A DNA stretch of 64,000 nt, taken from NCBI RefSeq assembly GCF_017104965.1, contig NZ_JAAGPR010000031.1, positions 1-64,000 of the forward strand, read 5' to 3'. This stretch comes from Paraburkholderia sp. Ac-20340. GTDB taxonomy: Bacteria; Pseudomonadota; Gammaproteobacteria; Burkholderiales; Burkholderiaceae. The notes below the pieces were generated by a model. The model was given only the letters and a program-made list of their open reading frames with translations. It did no database searches and had not been told where the DNA came from. Numbering within the stretch: position 1 is the first letter of the stretch; the number at the start of each line of letters is the position of its first letter. The position numbers and the translations under genes are program-made. This document shows positions 25,793-36,413 of the stretch, piece after piece.

Positions 25793-26239
25793 ATGAGTCT
25801 CAAGGACCGGATCAACGACGACATGAAGGCCGCGATGCGCGCCCGCGAAAGCGAGCGCCTCGCCACGATTCGTCTGCTGCTCGCCGCCATCAAGCAACGT
25901 GAAGTCGACGAGCGCGTGACGCTCGACGACGCCGGCATCACGGCGGTCATCGACAAGATGATCAAGCAGCGCAAGGACTCGATCAGCCAGTTCGAAGCGG
26001 CTGCCCGTACCGACCTCGTCGAGAAAGAGCAGGCCGAACTGGCCGTGCTGGCGACGTATATGCCCGAACAGCTTTCGGATGCGGAAATCGCCGCCGAAGT
26101 GCAGGCAGCGGTTGCCGAGGTGGGCGCTGCGGGCCCGCAGGACATGGGCAAGGTCATGGGCGTGCTCAAGCCGAAGCTGGCTGGCCGCGCCGACATGACG
26201 GCCGTTTCCGGCCTCGTCAAAGCCGCTCTGACGAAGTAA
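25793..26239 (+). CDS. GatB/YqeY domain protein
   Basis: A 148-residue protein of the YqeY family, MSLKDRINDDMKAAMRARESERL at the start, related to the tRNA-binding tail of GatB amidotransferase. It is all-helical in its first two thirds. Its common place between rpsU and dnaG suggests a link to translation or tRNA, but its activity is not settled. ATG 25793 is preceded by AGGTGAG; a GTG three bases earlier is in frame. Confidence 0.9.
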   Translation: MSLKDRINDDMKAAMRARESERLATIRLLLAAIKQREVDERVTLDDAGITAVIDKMIKQRKDSISQFEAAARTDLVEKEQAELAVLATYMPEQLSDAEIAAEVQAAVAEVGAAGPQDMGKVMGVLKPKLAGRADMTAVSGLVKAALTK

Positions 26240-26383
26240 GGGCAGCGCAAGGCCTCCTGAGCGTTGCCGGGTTCCGTATCCGGTGGCGCTGGAGGCTTGC
26301 GGCGGGCGCGCGCATGCGTGTCCGGCCTATTCCCAGCCTGATTGAACCGAACTGAACCGCACTGAAGCGAGCGACCGAGCCCG

Positions 26384-28285
26384 ATGATTCCGCATTCGTT
26401 CCTGCAGGATCTGCTCAACCGCGTCGATATCGTCGACGTGGTGGGTCGTTTCGTGCAGCTCAAGAAGGGCGGCGCGAACTTCATGGGCCTGTGCCCGTTC
26501 CATAACGAGAAGAGCCCGTCGTTTACCGTTAGCCCAACGAAGCAGTTCTATCACTGCTTCGGCTGCGGCGCGCACGGCACGGCGATCGGCTTTCTCATGG
26601 AGCACGCGGGCCTGTCGTTCCCCGAAGCCGTCAATGAACTCGCGCAGTCGGTCGGCCTGAGCGTGCCGCAGGAGCCGTCGCCGGTGCGCGGCGGTGGAGG
26701 CGGCTACGGTGGTGGCCGTGGCGGCCAGCCTGGCGAAGGCGGCTATGCGCCCGGCGCCTCGAAAGCCGTTACCAACGCGCTGTCCGACGTGATGCAGACT
26801 GCCTGCGACTACTACCGCAAGCAGTTGCGCAGCGCGCCCAATGCGATCCAGTACCTCAAAAAACGCGGCCTGACCGGCGAAGTCGCGGCCCGTTTCGGGC
26901 TGGGTTATTCGCCCGATGGCTGGCAGAACCTCGAAACCGCATTCGAGGATTATCGCGACGATTCGCTCGTCGAATCGGGTCTTGTGATCGTCAGCGAAAA
27001 GCAGGACGCGCAAGGCCAGTCGCGCCGCTACGACCGCTTCCGCGACCGTGTCATGTTCCCCATCCGCAATGTGAAGGGGCAGGTGATCGGCTTCGGCGGG
27101 CGCGTGCTGGACGGCGGCGAACCCAAGTATTTGAATTCCCCGGAAACGCCGCTATTTAACAAGGGTAGCGAACTGTACGGGCTGTTCGAGGCGCGTCTGG
27201 CGATCCGCGAACAGCATTACGTGCTGGTGGTGGAAGGGTATATGGACGTGGTCGCGCTCGCGCAGCTCGGCTTCCAGAACGCCGTGGCGACGCTGGGCAC
27301 CGCCTGTACGCCGATCCACGTGCAGAAGCTGATGCGCCAGACCGACACGGTCATCTTCAGCTTCGACGGCGATTCGGCCGGCCGCCGCGCCGCACGGCGC
27401 GCGCTGGACGCCTGTCTGCCGCACGCGGCGGACAATCGCACGATCCGCTTCCTGTTCCTGCCGGCGGAGCACGACCCGGACAGCTACGTGCGCGAATTCG
27501 GCACGGAAGCCTTCAAGGAGCAGGTCGAGCGCGCCATGCCGCTCTCGCAGTTCATGCTCAACGAAGTGCTCACGGGCAAGGAGCTGGATCAGCCCGAAGG
27601 CCGCGCCCGCGCGCTGTTCGACGCCAAGCCGCTGCTACAGGCCCTGCCGGCCAACGCCCTGCGTGCGCAGATCATGCACATGATCGCCGATCGCCTGGAC
27701 GTGCCGTTCGAGGAAGTGGCAGGCCTGTGCGAAGTCGACGCCCGCATCGCCCAGGCGGCGCGCCAGGCGCCCGCCCGCAAGGACCGGCACCTCGTAACCG
27801 GGATCGAGCGCAAGGCGCTGCGCAACCTGGTGATGCATCCGCGCATCGCCACGCAGCTCGACGAAGAGGCCGAACAGGCGCTCATCACGCTCACGCGGCA
27901 CGGCGAGCTGTTCGAGGAAGTGACCACGCACGCCCGCGCACTGGGCGACGCGGCCGAATTCCAGTTGTTGTCTGATCTATTGAGAAATGGGGCCAATGCC
28001 CCCACCTTCGAGGAGATTTTTCGCGAAATTCTGGACTATGATGAAAACGTTCGGGATTTGCTGATGAAAAATCCAGAAGATGGCGCCGTACTCGAGGAGC
28101 GCCGCGAGCAGGAGCGGCTCGTGAGCGAAGAGTTGACGGCAGCAATCCTGAAAATGCGTTTCGACGCCTGCAGCGAGCGGCTGGACGTGCTTTCGCGGCA
28201 GTCGCGCCATACGCCCGAGGAACTGGCCGAATACGTTAAATTGAATCAGGCGCGTGCTGACATGAAGCGTCAGCTCGGGCTGTAG
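26384..28285 (+). CDS. dnaG: DNA primase
   Basis: A 633-residue primase that makes RNA primers at the replication fork. The N-terminal CHC2 zinc finger is C37-H40-C58-C61. The RNA polymerase core and Toprim domain hold VVEGYMDVVALAQLGF (about 283-298) and FDGDSAGRRA. The C-terminal part (about 440-633) is the DnaB-interacting domain. A glycine-rich linker at about residues 103-125 (GGGGGYGGGRGG) between zinc finger and core is longer than in E. coli. It is followed by rpoD after 157 bases. Confidence 0.96.
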   Translation: MIPHSFLQDLLNRVDIVDVVGRFVQLKKGGANFMGLCPFHNEKSPSFTVSPTKQFYHCFGCGAHGTAIGFLMEHAGLSFPEAVNELAQSVGLSVPQEPSPVRGGGGGYGGGRGGQPGEGGYAPGASKAVTNALSDVMQTACDYYRKQLRSAPNAIQYLKKRGLTGEVAARFGLGYSPDGWQNLETAFEDYRDDSLVESGLVIVSEKQDAQGQSRRYDRFRDRVMFPIRNVKGQVIGFGGRVLDGGEPKYLNSPETPLFNKGSELYGLFEARLAIREQHYVLVVEGYMDVVALAQLGFQNAVATLGTACTPIHVQKLMRQTDTVIFSFDGDSAGRRAARRALDACLPHAADNRTIRFLFLPAEHDPDSYVREFGTEAFKEQVERAMPLSQFMLNEVLTGKELDQPEGRARALFDAKPLLQALPANALRAQIMHMIADRLDVPFEEVAGLCEVDARIAQAARQAPARKDRHLVTGIERKALRNLVMHPRIATQLDEEAEQALITLTRHGELFEEVTTHARALGDAAEFQLLSDLLRNGANAPTFEEIFREILDYDENVRDLLMKNPEDGAVLEERREQERLVSEELTAAILKMRFDACSERLDVLSRQSRHTPEELAEYVKLNQARADMKRQLGL

Positions 28286-28442
28286 GGGAGGATCGCGCGC
28301 GGGCGATTATTACCGTGCGTGCTAAAATTAAAGGTTTTCAGCGGTTTGTTTTTGTTTTTTCCGGGCGGGCAGGTCAAGTATCACTCGGAGGTCGTTTCGC
28401 CGGGTGGTGCCTGAAGGTGCCCAGTTTCCAGCAAGGGGCGGA

Positions 28443-30860
<2,418 letters not shown>

Positions 30861-30970
30861 TGGTGCATGCGTTCAATGCTTTTCAAGGCAGAACGCATGT
30901 AACGCAAGGAAATACGTGTGATGGATGGCCAGGCCGGCCCGGTTTCGTGTAGTATGTCGGCCTGCCGTCG

Positions 30971-31002
30971 AAAAGCCCGGCTCTTTCAGACCGGGCTTTT
31001 TT
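30971..31002 (+). terminator. Terminator after rpoD
   Basis: AAAAGCCCGG (30971-30980) and CCGGGCTTTT (30991-31000) form a perfect 10-bp stem with a 10-base loop and end in TTTTTT. It lies 110 bases after the rpoD stop and 28 bases before the tRNA gene. Confidence 0.88.
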
Positions 31003-31029
31003 GTTGACGCTCTCTTGCTTTAACTCCGT

Positions 31030-31117
31030 GGGCTGGACGCCGTGTTGGTTGCAGGCAGTGGACTCATAATCCACCGGAGAAATCCCATCGTGGGTTCGAA
31101 CCCCACCCGGCCCACCA
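31030..31117 (+). tRNA. tRNA with CAU anticodon and class II (long) variable arm
   Basis: An 88-base cloverleaf with CCA encoded. Acceptor GGGCTGG (31030-31036) pairs with CCGGCCC (31107-31113) with one G-T pair; discriminator A. The D stem is only 3 bp (GCC/GGC) around a 12-base loop with GG. The anticodon arm is GTGGA / CTCATAA / TCCAC, giving anticodon CAT at 31065-31067. The variable region is 15 bases (31075-31089) and can fold as GGA-GAAA-TCC. The T arm is GTGGG / TTCGAAC / CCCAC. Position 8 is A and position 14 is T, the reverse of the usual U8-A14. Ordinary CAU tRNAs (fMet, Met, Ile2) have short variable arms, so charging and role are unclear. No -10 box is seen between the rpoD terminator and the gene. 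Confidence 0.7.
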
Positions 31118-31425
31118 GTTTTCTGTTTTGTTGTCACCTGGATGCTGTTCGTCCAGTTTCTTTTTGGTGCTGAATTGCTTCGCATGACGAAGTAGTTTTA
31201 TCGCCGCATCTCATACCGTCTCTTCATTTCCGCGTAGCGGCTTCAACGTAATTCAACGGGCTGGCGCGCTTCAATCGATCCTGTTAAATCTTGTGCGCAA
31301 CGCGCGCGTCGGGCGCTCTCTGGGTAGCATTATTTTCCTGCTAATACCCAGAGTAATACGGAGTCCGATATGTTAATTAACGCATCGCCGGTTTCAGCCC
31401 AAACATTCGACAAGCGGAGGTCGCG
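31118..31425. other. 308-base AT-richer intergenic region after the tRNA
   Basis: The stretch is poorer in GC than its surroundings and starts with T-rich sequence directly after the tRNA CCA end. I see no coding frame with a family signature, no integrase remnant and no clear repeat of the tRNA 3' end. It ends with a good ribosome binding site (GCGGAGG) for the WXXGXW gene at 31426. Confidence 0.5.
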
Positions 31426-31725
31426 ATGAAGCCACGTATCCTGGTGACATTGCTGGCCAGTGCAGGCAGCACACTTGTGGCCGCGACGGTGTACGCCGCG
31501 GTGATCATCGCAACAATCGCGCCACCGCCTCCGCGCGCCGAAGTCATTCCCGCCGGGCGGCCGGGTTTCATCTGGGATTCTGGACACTGGAACTGGGTGG
31601 GCGGTCACTACGTCTGGGTCAGCGGCCACTGGCTCGCGGTGCGGCCGGGATTCCGCTGGGAGCCGGGCCGCTGGGTTCACGAAGGCGCACAGTGGCGCTG
31701 GATGGAGGGCCGCTGGATACGCTAG
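31426..31725 (+). CDS. WXXGXW-repeat exported protein
   Basis: A 99-residue protein with an N-terminal hydrophobic signal or anchor (residues about 8-28), a proline stretch IAPPPPRAEVIP, and then repeats of the WXXGXW/YXWGQ type: FIWDSGHWNWVGGHYVWVSGHW, FRWEPGRW, WRWMEGRW. Such proteins are periplasmic or outer-membrane associated and of unknown function. Two relatives lie at 57422-57622 and 62274-62582. CGGAGG precedes the ATG. It is followed by the deo operon promoter region but shows no evident link with it. Confidence 0.8.
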   Translation: MKPRILVTLLASAGSTLVAATVYAAVIIATIAPPPPRAEVIPAGRPGFIWDSGHWNWVGGHYVWVSGHWLAVRPGFRWEPGRWVHEGAQWRWMEGRWIR

Positions 31726-31907
31726 ACGCCTGACCCGGACCCTCACGCACGCGCGACGCATGGCAAGCGGCGCGTGCGTCCATACAACGAAATCCCGCCT
31801 GGCCGCTCTTCACACCGTTCTCCACGCGCGCATCCTCTGCGCGACCGCAAGCACTCTGCTGACTTCTCTGGTTTTCCCTGAGCCTGTGGAACAAACATTT
31901 TTGATAA

Positions 31908-31923
31908 TGTTATAAACATAACA
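31908..31923. promoter_or_regulatory. DeoR-like operator before the deoxynucleoside operon
   Basis: TGTTAT-AAAC-ATAACA is a perfect 6-bp-arm palindrome that closely resembles the E. coli DeoR operator (TGTTAGAA-TTCTAACA). It lies in an AT-rich patch 61 bases before the Tsx-like gene. It is nested inside a wider inverted pair, TGGAACA (31887-31893) and TGTTCCA (31929-31935). A TATAACA half site also lies upstream of deoR near 38889-38895. Confidence 0.6.
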
Positions 31924-31983
31924 AAATATGTTCCAGTTATCCCAAATGCATGGGATATTCAAGACAGATAAGGGAAGCAGACC

Positions 31984-32937
31984 GTGGACCCAAGGAGGAG
32001 TTACCGTTTCGGCGCGATGCTGGCCGTGGCGGCAAGTGTCGTTGCGCTCGCATCGAACGCACCACACGCACACGCCGATACGCTGGCCGAAACCGGCGGT
32101 ACGCCGCCTGAACTGAATACCGCTGCCGTGTCCGCTACACAGGCGGCGCCGCGCTATCTATCGGACTGGCTGCACCAGAGCATCGGCGTGATTGGTTCGA
32201 AGGATATTCGCTTCGGCCCGTACCTCACGAACGACGTGTATCTGGAGTACGAATACTTCGGCCGCAAAGGGCCGTTCGACCTGTACGGCTATGTCGATGT
32301 GCCACGCGCTTTCGGCGTTGGCAATGGCTATGACACAGGCATCACGAATAAAGGCTCGCCGCTTTTCACGGAGCAGGAGCCGCGCGTCTCCATCGACGAT
32401 CTCGTAGGCCGGCATCTGGGCTTCGGGCCGTTCAAGGAGTGGTACGCCGCGTTCGACTGGATCTACGACCAGGGGCATAACGTGTCGGGCCGCCAGAACA
32501 CGCTCTATATGGGCCTGGGCACCGATATCGCCACGCCGCTGCCGGTCTATCTTTCCGCGAATCTCTACGTGCGGCGCCAGTGGGAAAACTATGGCGCGGC
32601 CAACGCGAACAGTTGGGACGGCTATCGCGCGCAGATGAAAGTCGTTTATCCGATCGGCACGTTCAGCGGCGGCAGCCTCACATTCGTGAGCTTTTTCAAT
32701 TACGACTTCGGCTCGCGTCTTGCCGAAGAAACCGGCGGCAACACGCGCAGCGACACCGCATTCGTTTCGACCAACGTGTTGATCTACGAATTCCAACATT
32801 GGCGCTTCTGGACCGCGGCGCGCTATTTCCACAACGGCGGGCAATGGAATGGCACCACGCTGAATTTTGGCAGCGGACCCTTCCAGAATCGCTCGACGGG
32901 CTGGGGCTATTACGCCAGCGTCGGGTATCGGTTTTAA
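31984..32937 (+). CDS. Tsx-like nucleoside-specific outer membrane channel
   Basis: A 317-residue outer membrane protein of the nucleoside-specific channel-forming (Tsx/OmpK) type. Signal peptide about residues 1-31 (n-region MDPRRSYRF, cleavage near AHA-D). The mature part is a run of amphipathic strands ending in GWGYYASVGYRF, with the C-terminal phenylalanine needed for outer-membrane assembly. GTG 31984 was chosen because AGGGA lies 8 bases upstream and it gives a proper signal peptide; ATG 32017 follows an AAGGAGG at a rather long distance. It leads the deo operon, matching uptake of nucleosides. Confidence 0.82.
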   Translation: MDPRRSYRFGAMLAVAASVVALASNAPHAHADTLAETGGTPPELNTAAVSATQAAPRYLSDWLHQSIGVIGSKDIRFGPYLTNDVYLEYEYFGRKGPFDLYGYVDVPRAFGVGNGYDTGITNKGSPLFTEQEPRVSIDDLVGRHLGFGPFKEWYAAFDWIYDQGHNVSGRQNTLYMGLGTDIATPLPVYLSANLYVRRQWENYGAANANSWDGYRAQMKVVYPIGTFSGGSLTFVSFFNYDFGSRLAEETGGNTRSDTAFVSTNVLIYEFQHWRFWTAARYFHNGGQWNGTTLNFGSGPFQNRSTGWGYYASVGYRF

Positions 32938-32975
32938 GCGGTTCCAGGGCACTTCCCATTCCTAAAGGATTCAAT

Positions 32976-34250
32976 ATGGATATCCTGCGCAGTCTATGCG
33001 GCATTCTGGTGCTGCTGGTGGTTGGCTACTGTCTGTCGATGAATCGCGGCGCGGTGCGTCCGCGCACGGTGATTGCCGCGCTCGCCACGCAGATCGTGAT
33101 TGGCGCGCTGGTGCTGTTCGTGCCGATGGGACGCCATGTGCTGGCGCTCGTCGCCAATGCCGTGAACGGCGTGCTCGAAATGGGCCAGCACGGGCTCGCA
33201 TTCCTGTTCGGCGGGCTGGTGGGCGACAAGATGTTCGCGCTGTTCGGCGCCGATGGTTTCGCATTCGGCCTGCGCGTCTTGCCGATGATCATCTTCGTGA
33301 CTTCGCTGATCGCCGTGCTCTATTACCTCGGCGTGATGAAGTGGATCATCGCGATCATCGGCACGGGGCTGTCGAAACTGCTGGGCGTGAGCCGCGCCGA
33401 GGGCTGCTCGGCCGTGGCGACGATTTTCCTCGGCCAGAGCGAAATGCCGGCTTTCGTGAAGCCCTTCGTGCGCCGCCTTTCGGGGCCGGAGATTTTCGCG
33501 GTGATGTCGAGCGGCATGGCGTCGGTGGCCGGTTCGGTGCTGGCGGGTTATGCGGGGCTGGGCGTGAAGATGGAATATCTGCTCGCGGCTTCGTTCATGG
33601 CGATTCCGGGCGGTCTGCTGTTCGGCAAGATGCTGTGTCCTTCGGTCGAAGCCAGCCGCGTGGAACTCGGCACGCTCGAATTCGATGAAAAGCGCGCCAC
33701 CAGCGTGATCGAAGCGGGCGCTTCGGGCGCGAGCGTGGGCCTGAAGATCGCGGTGAACGTCGGCACCATGCTGGTGGCGTTCATCGGCCTGATCGCGCTG
33801 CTCAATGCGGGCGTGGGCGTGGTGGCCGGCTGGCTCGGCTTTGCGCACGTCACGCTGCAATCGTTGCTGGGCGCGCTGTTTGCACCGCTCGCATGGTTGA
33901 TCGGCGTACCGTGGCAGGATTCGGTGGTGGCCGGCAATTTTATCGGCCAGAAGCTGATTCTCAACGAGTTTGTCGCGTACAGCGGGCTGTCGCCGTATCT
34001 GCAGGACAGCGCGCATGTGATGGCAGCGGGGCTGCCGCTGCTCACGCCTAAAACGATCGCGATCGTCTCGTTCGCGCTGTGCGGTTTTGCCAATTTTTCG
34101 TCGATCGCGATTCTCACCGGCGGCTTCACTGCCGTCGCGCCGGAATTGCGTGGCGATGTCGCGCGCTTTGGATTGCGCGCACTCGCCGCCGCGACGCTCT
34201 CGAATCTCATGAGCGCGACGATCGCCGGATTGTTTTTCTCTCTTTCCTGA
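32976..34250 (+). CDS. nupC: NupC-type concentrative nucleoside transporter
   Basis: A 424-residue inner-membrane nucleoside:proton symporter (CNT family) with about ten hydrophobic helices. Landmarks are the FLGQSEMPAFVKPF loop and the later FIGQKLILNEFVAYS, which form the nucleoside-binding loops of NupC proteins, and FALCGFANFSSIAI near the C-terminus. AAAGGATTC precedes the ATG. It lies 38 bases after the Tsx-like channel and 10 bases before deoC, so uptake through both membranes is encoded with breakdown. Confidence 0.93.
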   Translation: MDILRSLCGILVLLVVGYCLSMNRGAVRPRTVIAALATQIVIGALVLFVPMGRHVLALVANAVNGVLEMGQHGLAFLFGGLVGDKMFALFGADGFAFGLRVLPMIIFVTSLIAVLYYLGVMKWIIAIIGTGLSKLLGVSRAEGCSAVATIFLGQSEMPAFVKPFVRRLSGPEIFAVMSSGMASVAGSVLAGYAGLGVKMEYLLAASFMAIPGGLLFGKMLCPSVEASRVELGTLEFDEKRATSVIEAGASGASVGLKIAVNVGTMLVAFIGLIALLNAGVGVVAGWLGFAHVTLQSLLGALFAPLAWLIGVPWQDSVVAGNFIGQKLILNEFVAYSGLSPYLQDSAHVMAAGLPLLTPKTIAIVSFALCGFANFSSIAILTGGFTAVAPELRGDVARFGLRALAAATLSNLMSATIAGLFFSLS

Positions 34251-34260
34251 TGGGCTTTTC

Positions 34261-35046
34261 ATGGACCAGGCATTGACACGCAATCAGCTCGCGCAGCGCG
34301 CCTTGCAGGCGCTGCATCTCATCGACCTCACATCGCTTAACGACGACGACACCGACGCGTCGATCGAAGCGTTGGCCGCATCCGCCGATACGCCCGTGGG
34401 CACGCCGGCCGCGCTATGCGTGTATCCGCGTTTCGTGGGCGCGGCGCGCGCGGCGCTGGCGGCGCAAGGGCTCGCGCTGCCGATCGCGACCGTCACGAAT
34501 TTCCCCGCAGGCGCCGCCGATCCCGAAGCGGCGGCGCGCGAAACGGCAGAAGCCGTGGCGTTGGGCGCCGATGAGATCGATGTGGTGTTTCCCTATCGTG
34601 CGCTGCTCGCGGGCGATGCAAAGGTGGGCCGCGAACTGGTCGCGCAAAGCCGGGTGGCGGCGGGCGACAAATGTCTCAAGGTGATTCTGGAAACGGGCGA
34701 GTTGCGCGATACCGCGCTGATCCGCCGCGCAAGTGAAATTGCCATCGAAGCCGGCGCAGATTTCATCAAGACCTCGACCGGCAAGGTGAGCGTCAACGCC
34801 ACGCTCGACGCTGCGGCCGCCATGCTCGCGGCGATTCGCGAAGCAGGGCGCACGGTGGGTTTCAAGGCGGCCGGCGGCGTGCGTACGGCGCAGGAAGCCG
34901 CTGCGTATCTGGCGCTGGCGGAACGCGAACTGGGCGTGGGCTACACGGTGCCCGCGAAGTTCCGCTTTGGCGCATCGAGCCTGCTCGGCAATCTGCTGGC
35001 CACGCTCGGTCACGGCGCGAACGCTCAGCGTTCCAGCGCGTATTGA
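34261..35046 (+). CDS. deoC: Deoxyribose-phosphate aldolase
   Basis: A 261-residue class I aldolase that cleaves 2-deoxyribose 5-phosphate to acetaldehyde and glyceraldehyde 3-phosphate. The Schiff-base lysine is in ADFIKTSTGK, the second active-site lysine in VGFKAAGGVRT, and the N-terminal IDLTSLNDDDT matches the family. It is the E. coli-type (about 260 residue) version. It lies within the deo operon between nupC and deoA. Confidence 0.95.
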   Translation: MDQALTRNQLAQRALQALHLIDLTSLNDDDTDASIEALAASADTPVGTPAALCVYPRFVGAARAALAAQGLALPIATVTNFPAGAADPEAAARETAEAVALGADEIDVVFPYRALLAGDAKVGRELVAQSRVAAGDKCLKVILETGELRDTALIRRASEIAIEAGADFIKTSTGKVSVNATLDAAAAMLAAIREAGRTVGFKAAGGVRTAQEAAAYLALAERELGVGYTVPAKFRFGASSLLGNLLATLGHGANAQRSSAY

Positions 35047-35078
35047 ATCAATATCGAAGATCGTAGGGAGTGCAAATC

Positions 35079-36398
35079 ATGTTTCTGCCTCAGGAATTCG
35101 TGCGCAAAGTGCGCGACCGCCAACCGCTCGACCAGCAGGAAATCGCGCAATTTGTCGAAGGGGTAACGAGCGGCCATGTCACCGAAGGCCAGATCGCTGC
35201 TTTCGCGATGGCCGTCTATTTCAACGAATTGCCCATCGACGCGCGCGTGGCGCTCACGCTCGCGCAACGCGACTCCGGCGATGTGCTCGACTGGCGCGCG
35301 CTCAACCTGAACGGCCCGGTCGTGGACAAGCATTCGACCGGCGGCGTGGGCGATCTGACCTCACTGCTGCTCGGGCCGATGGTGGCCGCCTGCGGCGGCT
35401 ATGTGCCGATGATCTCCGGGCGCGGCCTCGGGCACACGGGCGGCACGCTCGACAAGTTCGAATCGATTCCCGGCTATAACGTCGCGCCGGATACGGACAC
35501 ATTCCGCCGCGTGGTCAAGGAAGTGGGCGTGGCGATCATCGGCCAGACCGCGCGTCTCGCGCCTGCCGACAAGCGCATCTATGCGGTGCGCGACGTGACG
35601 GCCACGGTCGAATCGGTGTCGATGATCACGGCGTCGATTCTCTCGAAGAAGCTCTCCGCAGGACTCGACGGTCTCGCGATGGACGTGAAAGTCGGCTCCG
35701 GCGCGTTCATGCCGACCTACGAAAAATCGGTGGAACTTGCGCGCAGTATTGTCGATGTCGGCAACGGCGCGGGCATGAAGACCACGGCCACGCTCACCGA
35801 CATGAGTCAGTCGCTCGCGCCGTGCGCGGGCAACGCGCTGGAAGTTGCGTGCGCAATCGATTATCTGAGCGGCAAGTCGCGTCCCACGCGCCTTCACGAA
35901 GTGACGATGGCGCTGGCCGCGCAGATGCTCGTTATCGGCAAGCTGGCGAACGATGGAGCGGATGCGCATGCGCGTCTGCTGGCGGTGCTCGAATCGGGCG
36001 CGGCGGCCGAGCGCTTCGCACGCATGGTGAAGGCGCTGGGCGGTCCGGCGGATCTGCTGGAGCGCCCGCAAGCGCATCTCGCGCGCGCCAATGTGATCGT
36101 GCCGGTGCCCGCGCCGCGCGGCGGTTCGATTGCGCGCGTGGATGCGCGAGCGTTCGGTATTGCCGTGGTGGGACTGGGTGGCGGGCGCATGAAGACGACC
36201 GATACGCTCGATTATTCGGTGGGTTTGTCGGCGTTAATCGAATTGGGCGAGCGCGTGAGCGAAGGACAGCCGATCGGCGTCGTGCACGCGCAGAACGAGG
36301 ACGCCGCAAAACGCGCCGTGAGCGAAGTGCAGCGCGCCTACACGATCGCCGATCAAGCGGCCGCACTGCCGCCGACGATTCACGCCTTGCTCGATTGA
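35079..36398 (+). CDS. deoA: Thymidine phosphorylase
   Basis: A 439-residue enzyme that splits thymidine or deoxyuridine with phosphate to base and 2-deoxyribose 1-phosphate. The signature SGRGLGHTGGTLDKFESIPG is complete, with the phosphate-binding KHSTGGVGD before it and the conserved MDVKVGSGAFM. TAGGGAG precedes the ATG. Its product is passed to DeoB and then DeoC, both encoded alongside. Confidence 0.96.
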   Translation: MFLPQEFVRKVRDRQPLDQQEIAQFVEGVTSGHVTEGQIAAFAMAVYFNELPIDARVALTLAQRDSGDVLDWRALNLNGPVVDKHSTGGVGDLTSLLLGPMVAACGGYVPMISGRGLGHTGGTLDKFESIPGYNVAPDTDTFRRVVKEVGVAIIGQTARLAPADKRIYAVRDVTATVESVSMITASILSKKLSAGLDGLAMDVKVGSGAFMPTYEKSVELARSIVDVGNGAGMKTTATLTDMSQSLAPCAGNALEVACAIDYLSGKSRPTRLHEVTMALAAQMLVIGKLANDGADAHARLLAVLESGAAAERFARMVKALGGPADLLERPQAHLARANVIVPVPAPRGGSIARVDARAFGIAVVGLGGGRMKTTDTLDYSVGLSALIELGERVSEGQPIGVVHAQNEDAAKRAVSEVQRAYTIADQAAALPPTIHALLD

Positions 36399-36413
36399 GC
36401 GCGGGAGATCTGC

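Noticed and set aside
31030..31117. Ordinary elongator tRNA-Met or tRNA-Ile2
   Set aside because: The anticodon fits, but a 15-base variable region, 3-bp D stem and A8/T14 do not fit either class; kept as an unusual tRNA.
31118..31425. Possible genomic island or integrase remnant at the tRNA
   Set aside because: The region is AT-richer, but no integrase fragment or direct repeat of the tRNA end was seen, and the deo operon beyond it is a normal metabolic operon.
31330..31761. Minus-strand frame of 143 residues over the WXXGXW gene
   Set aside because: The plus-strand gene has a signal peptide, repeats and a good ribosome binding site; the opposite frame has none.
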